Assembly (NCBI GenBank): GCA_031271365.1 | Contig: JAISVV010000151.1 | Coordinates: 1-6,455 of the forward strand | Length of the DNA: 6,455 nucleotides | Source: Elusimicrobiota bacterium | GTDB lineage: Bacteria > Elusimicrobiota > Elusimicrobia > Elusimicrobiales > Elusimicrobiaceae | Direction of reading: 5' to 3' | Shown: positions 1 through 4,825 of the stretch, piece after piece | Layout of the letters: each line of letters starts with the position of its first letter | Numbering within the stretch: the first letter of the stretch is position 1 | Program-made: the position numbers and the translations under genes | The notes under the pieces: generated by a model | What the model was told of the DNA's origin: nothing | The model's database searches: none | Seen by the model: only the letters and a program-made list of their open reading frames with translations

Positions 1-2
1 TG

Positions 3-899
3 GGCTTAAACGACCCTTTTGCCTACAGAAGCAAACTTACGCTGCGCGATACCTATACCTCCTCCTTGCGCTGGACGCCGCTTAGGGAATACTCGCTTGC
101 GGGCGGCCTTGCGCCTTTAAAAACGTTTACCATCATGAATACCTTTGACCAAAGCTATCAAACCAACGAAGATTTGGGCGCGCAGTATCAAACGCAAAGC
201 CGCACGCTGCCCAACGTTGTTTTGCAGATGGACGAGATGGAAAAATTTTTTGCCGCGGGCAGGTTCTTGGCGGGTGTTAATTTAAAGCTGAAATACAGCT
301 TAAGCGACAGCCAGGTTGTAAACGTGGAAGAGAAGCAGGACGAAGCCTACGGCGGCGACTTGCGCTTTGTGCTTGCTAATTATTTTGACACCACCCTAAG
401 CTACAACGAGCAAACCCTGCGGCGCACAGACACGCGCGTAAGCGCGCCCCTGGAAAATTATTTACGGCGCGACATGGCGGCCCAGACGTCTTTTAACATT
501 AAGCGCGTGCGTTTTACGCCAAAGTTTACTTATATCTACGATATGCGCACCCAAGTCGGCGATACTTTGATTAACGAAGTTAAAGAAATTGTGCCCAGCC
601 TTAATATCCGCGCGGATTTTAATATGCCCTTTGGCCTTAAGCTGCCTTTTATAGATAAGCGCTATCTTGTAAGCAACCGCGTGGTATGGAATACAAATTT
701 AAGCTATTCTAAGCGCAGTTCCTTTGCCGTTGCCGAAAACAGGGATTTAATTGATATAAACACAAACTTTGACTACGAAGTTTCTAAAAATATACGCGTA
801 ACGGTTTCCGGCGCGTTTCAATATTTTGACCATAAATTTATTAAGGAAGAAAGCTACACCGCCTATACCCTGGGCACGCTGCTTACCATACAATTTTAG
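3..899 (+). CDS. C-terminal fragment of a large outer-membrane beta-barrel protein (SprA-like or similar), 5' end outside window
   Basis: The reading frame is open from the left edge to the TAG at 897-899, giving about 298 residues with no stop. The TTG at 66 is only an internal codon, because the frame continues upstream of it without a break. The protein is rich in alternating polar and hydrophobic stretches punctuated by aromatic residues and Asn/Asp turns, such as VVWNTNLSYSKRSSF and IRVTVSGAFQYFDHKF. It ends LGTLLTIQF, a terminal strand with a final Phe like the C-terminal signal recognised by the BAM complex. I therefore read it as the last strands of an outer-membrane barrel. The pattern of long strands, with a segment resembling 'lkLPFidKry..sNrvvwntnlsYs' before the final strands, reminds me of the C-termini of SprA-type giant barrels. 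LptD-like or other porin-like barrels are alternatives. The family call is weak; the barrel call is firmer. It sits 3 bases upstream of the ComFC-like gene, so the two are probably cotranscribed. Confidence 0.7.
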   Translation, partial: GLNDPFAYRSKLTLRDTYTSSLRWTPLREYSLAGGLAPLKTFTIMNTFDQSYQTNEDLGAQYQTQSRTLPNVVLQMDEMEKFFAAGRFLAGVNLKLKYSLSDSQVVNVEEKQDEAYGGDLRFVLANYFDTTLSYNEQTLRRTDTRVSAPLENYLRRDMAAQTSFNIKRVRFTPKFTYIYDMRTQVGDTLINEVKEIVPSLNIRADFNMPFGLKLPFIDKRYLVSNRVVWNTNLSYSKRSSFAVAENRDLIDINTNFDYEVSKNIRVTVSGAFQYFDHKFIKEESYTAYTLGTLLTIQF

Positions 900-902
900 C
901 TT

Positions 903-1640
903 ATGGATAAATTTAAAGTTTTACTGGCGGGCGCAAAGGACAGGCTGCTGCATTTATTGTTTCCGCGCACGTGTTTCCATTGCAGGGTTGATATGGCGCG
1001 CGGCGATAAAAATTTGCTTTGCCCCGCCTGCCTGAAAGAGCTTAAGTTTATCACCGGCCTTGTTTGCCGCCGCTGCGGGCTGCCTTTAAAAGACGGCGGC
1101 GCTTTATGTTTTGCCTGCCGCAAACGGAGGAGCAAAAGATTTAAGTGTTCTTTTATCCGCTCCGGCCTGGAGTTTACGCCCGTTTCGCGCTCTTTGGTGC
1201 ACGCCTTTAAGTACGAAAAGTATATACATATTGCTTCTTTTTTTGCGCCGCTTTTGTATAAAACGTGGCAAAATAACCCCGAGTTTTTTGAGGCCGACCT
1301 GCTGGTGCCGGTGCCTATACATAAAAGCCGGCTTAGAAGCCGCGGCTTTAACCAGGCTTTGCTTTTGGCGCGTGGCTTAAGCGGTTTGTGCGGCGTGCCG
1401 GTCGCCGATGTTTTGGCGCGCTGCGCTAAGACAAAAAGCCAAACCGCGCTTGGCCGGCAGGCGCGCGCGGCCAATGTTAAAGGCGCTTTTGTTTGCTTGG
1501 ATAAGGCTGCCGTTAAAGGCCGGGCGGTTGTTTTAATTGACGATGTTTGCACCACCTCCGCCACGATGGAAGAATGCGCTATTGTTTTGAAGAGCGCCGG
1601 CGCGCGGGAGGTTTTGGGGATTAGCGCGTTAAGGGAATAG
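903..1640 (+). CDS. comFC: ComFC/GntX-family phosphoribosyltransferase-fold protein with N-terminal zinc fingers
   Basis: This 245-residue protein has the full ComFC layout. Four CxxC pairs near the N-terminus (C24/C27, C40/C43, C55/C58, C69/C72) look like zinc-binding knuckles. A type I phosphoribosyltransferase fold follows, with LLVPVPIHKSRLRSRGFNQA (residues 133-152), the Q180-L183-R188-N191-F196 pattern, and the PRPP-loop segment VVLIDDVCTTSATMEEC (209-225). The paired acidic residues D213 and D214 are present. The usual TGAT of the loop is TSAT here (S219 for Gly). Members are needed for DNA uptake in competent bacteria such as Bacillus and Haemophilus (ComF) and are cytoplasmic; the reaction, if any, is poorly defined, and the family is also common in bacteria not known to be competent. 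The ATG at 903 follows the upstream stop by 3 bases without a clear Shine-Dalgarno, which suggests translational coupling to the barrel gene. Length is normal for the family. No other competence gene is visible here. Confidence 0.9.
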   Translation: MDKFKVLLAGAKDRLLHLLFPRTCFHCRVDMARGDKNLLCPACLKELKFITGLVCRRCGLPLKDGGALCFACRKRRSKRFKCSFIRSGLEFTPVSRSLVHAFKYEKYIHIASFFAPLLYKTWQNNPEFFEADLLVPVPIHKSRLRSRGFNQALLLARGLSGLCGVPVADVLARCAKTKSQTALGRQARAANVKGAFVCLDKAAVKGRAVVLIDDVCTTSATMEECAIVLKSAGAREVLGISALRE

Positions 1641-1793
1641 TTTTATTTTTTGCCCGCGCCCGCAGGCACGCGGCCCCGCGGCGGACGTTATCGGGGAAAG
1701 TTAATCCCGGCTGCATACTCTCTTACTCTCTGTTTTAGTTGGCTTAAAAATTGTGCCAAGGCACAGGGCGGCTGCCGCGGTTGGCGGTAAGCG
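1641..1793. other. Convergent intergenic gap between comFC and pdxA
   Basis: This 153-base gap separates the converging comFC and pdxA genes. It holds the pdxA-side hairpin annotated separately and a short GC-rich inverted repeat at 1669-1680 (CGCGG-CC-CCGCG) with no T-run on either side. A T-rich stretch (1641-1651) follows the comFC stop directly, but no good stem precedes it, so comFC has no clear intrinsic terminator of its own. I see no small gene. Confidence 0.5.
1746..1765 (-). terminator. Probable intrinsic terminator of pdxA
   Basis: Read on the minus strand, TGTGC-CTTG-GCACA (1765-1752) forms a 5-base stem, or 6 base pairs with a 2-base loop, followed by ATTTTT (1751-1746). It begins 28 bases beyond the pdxA TGA. 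The stem is short, so efficiency is uncertain, but hairpin plus T-run in the right place supports the call. Confidence 0.5.
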
Positions 1794-2690
1794 TCAGGAG
1801 ATGGCGTATTTTATCGCGGCAAGCATGCTTTGCGGGTTTGCCGTGTTTTTTGCGGCGATGTCAAAGGCGGTGCCATGCGTTGGCGAAACGCGTAAAAACT
1901 TTAGGCCGGCTGTGATGTGTATAACCGGTTCTTTGGCGGCCAGTTTAAGGCCTGTTAAGGCGGCGTCGTGGTACATACACACAATGCCGGCGTATTGGCC
2001 GTTTGCGTGTTTTGACCAAAGGCTGTCTATCGGCCAGGGGCCGCTTACGTTGTAGCCCAGCCTGCGCAGCGTTTTTATTGCGGGCGATATTACGGCGGCT
2101 TCTTCTTTACCCAGCTTGCCGCCGTCGCCGGCGTGCGGGTTTAGCGCGCTTATGGCAATTGCGGCGTTTTTACCAAGCTGCTTTGCAAATATTTTAACGC
2201 TTTGTATGATTTTTTGTTTGCTCAAGCCTTTGCTTACGTCCTTTATGGCCAAATGCTCTGTGGCCAGGGCGCAGTTTATTTTGCCGCTTTTAAACATCAT
2301 CAGCGCGCCTTCTCCGGCGGCGTATTTTTTTAAGACTTCAGTGTGGCCGGTAAACTTAACGCCCGCCATCTGCCACGCTTCTTTTGATATTGGCGCGGTT
2401 ACCAGGGCGTGCGCTTTGCCGGCTTTTACAATTTCTATTGCTTCAATTAAGGCTTTATAAGATATCTCGCCGCCCCATTTGCTCGGCTGCGGTTTTGCGG
2501 GTTTTTTGCGGCGGCTGGTAACTTCTACCAGCTCGCCCATATTATCCTGCCAGCCGGCTTTAAGTAAAGACGTGCGCTCGCCCGCCACTATAAAAGCGGC
2601 GGTTTTTGTTTTTATTTTCTTAAGCGCTTTTACCAATATCTGCGGGCCTATGCCCAAAGGGTCCCCGGCGCAGATTACTATGCGTTTCAT
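1794..2690 (-). CDS. pdxA: 4-hydroxythreonine-4-phosphate dehydrogenase family protein (PdxA), divergent active site
   Basis: PdxA oxidises 4-phosphohydroxy-L-threonine with NAD(P)+ in the DXP-dependent pyridoxal-phosphate pathway; the product goes to PdxJ. This 298-residue protein (E. coli PdxA has 329) carries the family motifs in order: GDPLGIGPQ (9-17), TAPISKEA (98-105), GHTE (115-118), EHLAIKDV (145-152), NPHAGDGG (184-191), GPWPIDSLW (217-225), MYHD (239-242) and SPTHGTAFDIA (269-279). By alignment with E. coli as I remember it, the three metal-binding histidines correspond to H146, H186 and H241, and all are present. Substrate-contact residues H116, T117, K249 and R267 are kept, but the expected Asn of the 'GVNxT' segment is H258, and the usual Gln of YHDQ is A243. 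It may therefore be a true but drifted PdxA, or a relative acting on another phospho-hydroxyacid such as 4-phosphothreonate. The ATG has no Shine-Dalgarno; a TACAAT at 2702-2697 lies just upstream. It follows the surA-like gene on the same strand but is separated from it by a strong terminator. Confidence 0.88.
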   Translation of the reverse strand: MKRIVICAGDPLGIGPQILVKALKKIKTKTAAFIVAGERTSLLKAGWQDNMGELVEVTSRRKKPAKPQPSKWGGEISYKALIEAIEIVKAGKAHALVTAPISKEAWQMAGVKFTGHTEVLKKYAAGEGALMMFKSGKINCALATEHLAIKDVSKGLSKQKIIQSVKIFAKQLGKNAAIAISALNPHAGDGGKLGKEEAAVISPAIKTLRRLGYNVSGPWPIDSLWSKHANGQYAGIVCMYHDAALTGLKLAAKEPVIHITAGLKFLRVSPTHGTAFDIAAKNTANPQSMLAAIKYAIS

Positions 2691-2696
2691 ACTGCT

Positions 2697-2702
2697 ATTG
2701 TA
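2697..2702 (-). promoter_or_regulatory. Possible -10 element for pdxA (near-leaderless transcript)
   Basis: The minus strand reads TACAAT (2702-2697), 6 bases before the pdxA ATG, within an AT-rich patch. No convincing -35 hexamer is seen at 16-18 bases upstream. Because a strong terminator separates pdxA from surA, a private promoter is expected. If this is it, the mRNA would start almost at the ATG, in line with the missing ribosome-binding site. Speculative. Confidence 0.25.
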
Positions 2703-2714
2703 ACAAAATTTAAT

Positions 2715-2749
2715 GCCGCGCCCGCGGCTTTGTCACTGCCGCGGCTTTG
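2715..2749. repeat. GC-rich inverted and direct repeats upstream of pdxA
   Basis: GCCGCG-CC-CGCGGC (2715-2728) is a perfect inverted repeat with 6-base arms. CCGCGGCTTTG occurs twice, at 2722-2732 and 2739-2749, as an 11-base direct repeat with a 17-base period. The block lies 25-59 bases upstream of the pdxA start. It could be an operator or simply a degenerate GC-rich extragenic repeat; the sequence does not decide. Confidence 0.4.
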
Positions 2750-2767
2750 CCCCGCAAAAGAGGGCAT

Positions 2768-2799
2768 AAAAAATGCCGCCCTTTCAGGCGGCATTTTTA
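2768..2799 (-). terminator. Strong intrinsic terminator after the surA-like gene, works on both strands by symmetry
   Basis: AAAAATGCCGCC (2769-2780) and GGCGGCATTTTT (2787-2798) are perfect 12-base complementary arms around a 6-base loop. Read on the minus strand, the GC-rich stem is followed by a run of T residues, and it begins about 12 bases past the surA-like stop codon. This marks the end of the mfd-prsA-surA transcript and separates pdxA from it. The A/T symmetry means it could also stop plus-strand transcription. Confidence 0.88.
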
Positions 2800-2810
2800 A
2801 AACTTATTTT

Positions 2811-3980
2811 TTATTTTGCGGCTTGCGCTTTGGCCGGCTCCGCGGGCGCGGCAGGGGCGGCGGCGCGGGGCGTTTGGTATTCAAACTTTACCATTACCTT
2901 AATTTCGGCCTTGGTTTTAAGTTCGGTTAGATACTCAAGCGTGGCTTTTTGCATATTGACGGAGGCCAGATACTGCTGCAAATCCGCCTGTATCATGGGC
3001 AGGGTTACGTCGCGCTTGGCGCGTTTTTCGTTTACGCGGATAACGTAAAAGCCGTCGTCGGTTTTAATCGGGCCGGTTGTTTTGCCGACTTCGGTGGCAA
3101 AAACTTTATCGTCAAACGTTTTGGGCATAACGCCGCGTATTAAAACGGCTTCGCCGCCGGTGGAAAGCACGCTTTTATCATCGGAATATTTTTCAATGCC
3201 TTCCAGGAAGGTTATTTTGCCGCCGTCTATTTGTTTTTTAATGTCGGCGGCCAGTTTTTCTTTATCTTTTTTTACGGCCTCCGACATAGACGCGTCGGCG
3301 CGGATAAAGACGGGCGATATTTTAACCTGCTCGGCCGTAAGCTGGCTTAAGCGCGCCGCAAGCGGCGCGGCGGCTTCTAAATCGGCGCGGGCGATTTTTT
3401 CTATTTTGGCTTTGTCGCCGCCCATTACGGTTTGCAGGTCCGCGTAGAGTTTTTTAACTTCTTCTTCCGTGGGCGCTTTGGCGCGGGCGCGCACTACGGT
3501 GTCTATCAGTTTGCGCACGGCAATTTGGTCTTTTATGCGGGTTTCAAACTGCTTGTAAGTTATGCCTTCTTTTTTAAGTTCGTCATTGAAGTTTTTGTCT
3601 ATTTTCTTTTTATCCGCTATAGGCTGGCCGGTGGCAGGGTCCAGGGCGAAACGGGCTTTAATTTCGTTGATGCCTTCCTGCAGTTCGCTGTCTTTTACCG
3701 ATATTTTGGCTTCCTGCGCGGCTTGCGTTAAAAGAGCCTCGGTTATCATTTGGTTTAGGGTTTCTTCTTCCAGCGCGGTAACATTGTCTTTATTTTCCAA
3801 AAGCTGTGGGGCGGCTTTTTTATACTCTTCCAGCACGGCTTCTTTAAGTTTTACGTACTGCGAGTTTAAAATAGCTTTGCCGTTAACCGTTGCCATGGTG
3901 GCGTCTACAACTTTTGCCGCGGCTATATTGGCGCAAAAAAGCGTTGCAATAAGCAAAGCGGTTGTTTTATTTATTTTCAT
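2811..3980 (-). CDS. SurA/PrsA-like periplasmic chaperone with degenerate parvulin domain
   Basis: This 389-residue exported protein starts with a Sec signal peptide (K2-K5 basic, hydrophobic 8-19, likely cleavage after AAA at residue 22). A SurA N-terminal-type helical domain follows (about 27-170), opening with DATMATVNGKAILNSQY, the usual 'vNg..It..e' pattern. A single parvulin-like region (about 219-320) keeps the STGGEA glycines (275-276), MPKTFDDKVFATEVGKTTGP (285-304) and a final GFYVIRV strand. A helix (about 325-360) and an Ala/Pro-rich tail (371-389) finish it. Both parvulin histidines are missing: the first strand reads ISPVFIRAD where 'HILv' is expected, and the last has Y312 where GyHiI is usual. 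It is therefore probably a chaperone without prolyl isomerase activity, acting in the periplasm on outer-membrane proteins. The start is firm: GGAGG lies 9 bases before the ATG, inside the upstream gene, which it overlaps by 14 bases. The gene ends at a strong terminator. Confidence 0.85.
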   Translation of the reverse strand: MKINKTTALLIATLFCANIAAAKVVDATMATVNGKAILNSQYVKLKEAVLEEYKKAAPQLLENKDNVTALEEETLNQMITEALLTQAAQEAKISVKDSELQEGINEIKARFALDPATGQPIADKKKIDKNFNDELKKEGITYKQFETRIKDQIAVRKLIDTVVRARAKAPTEEEVKKLYADLQTVMGGDKAKIEKIARADLEAAAPLAARLSQLTAEQVKISPVFIRADASMSEAVKKDKEKLAADIKKQIDGGKITFLEGIEKYSDDKSVLSTGGEAVLIRGVMPKTFDDKVFATEVGKTTGPIKTDDGFYVIRVNEKRAKRDVTLPMIQADLQQYLASVNMQKATLEYLTELKTKAEIKVMVKFEYQTPRAAAPAAPAEPAKAQAAK

Positions 3981-4808
3981 TTACTATTACCTCCGCGCCG
4001 TATTTATCTTTTAAAGCTTGCAAATAGGCGTCCGTTTTTTGTTTTTCTAAAATACTTTTTATCCTGTCTTTTGCATTATTATAGGATAAACTTTCTTCCT
4101 GCGTCTTCATTATTATATGAAATCCAAAGGGCGTTTTGATAAAACCCTGCATTTGGTTAACCGGCGTGTTGGCGGCGGGTATTTCTATTTCCGGCAGATA
4201 TTCGCCGGGGATAAAAGGCTCCAGCTGCCCGCCGGAGTTTTGGTTTGCGGGTCTATGGAATAGCGTTTTGCCGCGGCCTCAAATTCGGCGCGGTTTGGGC
4301 TGCGGCCCATATTGCGCATTACGCGCTCGGCCTGGGCGGCGTCCGGCAGCAGGATGTGCAAAAGCCTTATTTGGTAAGGGTAGCGGCGGTGATAGGCGCG
4401 GATTTCTTCTTCGCTGACGGCGGTTGTGCCGTCTTCCAGCAGCTTTTTGGTAAAAAGTTCTTTTAAAAGCATTTCCTGCCGTTCCTTGAAGGCTTGCGCC
4501 TGCTGCGCTTTAAGGGCTTCTATCTCTTCTTTGTAGGCGGCGGAATCGGCTATGCCCGAATCGCGTGCGGCGGCGTTTAAAATGGCGTCGTTGATTAAAA
4601 AGTTTAAAAAGTTTTGCCGCCCGGGTTCGGTGGCTATGAACTTTTGGAAATCCGCATCATACTGCGCGGCTTTTTTATCAAAATCTTCCTGCGTTATATA
4701 GGCGCCGGCGGCCGCGGCCAAAGCGTTTTGCGGCGCGGGCTGCCGCTGCCGGCTTTCACATGCGGCAAAAGCCAGGAGGCAAAGCGGTAAGATAAAAAGT
4801 TTCTTCAT
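3967..4808 (-). pseudogene. PrsA/SurA-like parvulin-type peptidyl-prolyl isomerase lipoprotein, interrupted by a one-base frameshift
   Basis: Two minus-strand frames together make one parvulin protein. The first (ATG at 4808; a GTG at 4814 is an alternative) has a signal peptide with a lipoprotein-like box, LLAFAAC, with C17 as the lipidated Cys. A SurA_N-type helical region follows, then the parvulin start IRLLHILLPDA (catalytic-type H151) and AKRYSIDPQTKT. After T191 the frame runs into a stop at 4187-4185. A one-base shift near 4230-4240 restores GGQLEPFIPGEYLPE...GFIKTPFGFHIIMK (second His at 4119-4117) and a C-terminal helix ending at the TAA at 3969-3967. The restored protein is about 280 residues, normal for PrsA-type lipoproteins. 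The pattern fits loss of one base around ACT-CC-GGC. It starts 17 bases after the mfd stop and overlaps the next gene by 14 bases, so it belongs to the same operon. If intact, it would help fold exported proteins at a membrane. Either it is a recent pseudogene or the sequence contains an error; I cannot tell which. Confidence 0.85.
3990..3994 (-). promoter_or_regulatory. Strong Shine-Dalgarno for the surA-like gene
   Basis: The minus strand reads GGAGG (3994-3990), followed by 9 bases and the ATG at 3980. It lies inside the end of the frameshifted upstream gene and settles the start of the downstream one. It is the only clear Shine-Dalgarno I found in the window; the starts of comFC, pdxA and the lipoprotein gene lack one. 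Confidence 0.8.
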
Positions 4809-4825
4809 AATCACATTTTAACACT

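Noticed and set aside
896..1564. 222-codon open frame antisense to the ComFC-like gene
   Set aside because: It mirrors a gene with clear motifs on the plus strand, its translation is low-complexity and Lys/Arg/Ser/Ala-rich with no recognisable domain, and it has no supporting start signal.
1669..1680. GC-rich hairpin CGCGG-CC-CCGCG as terminator of comFC
   Set aside because: The loop is too tight and no T-run follows on either strand; the T-rich stretch lies before it at 1641-1651.
3909..3980. Lipoprotein signal in the intact surA-like protein (Cys at residue 16)
   Set aside because: The residues before the Cys are T-L-F, which do not make a lipobox, while AAA at 20-22 gives a normal signal peptidase I site.
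3562..4014. 150-codon plus-strand open frame opposite the surA-like gene
   Set aside because: It is a shadow of an Ala/Lys-rich coding region: Ser/Leu/Ala-rich hydrophobic translation, no start signal, and it crosses two minus-strand genes.
4228..4245. Programmed -1 ribosomal frameshift in the lipoprotein gene
   Set aside because: The codons here are ACC AAA ACT CCG. Slipping back one base does not keep pairing, and no canonical X-XXY-YYZ slippery heptamer lies in the proper frame; a plain one-base loss is simpler.
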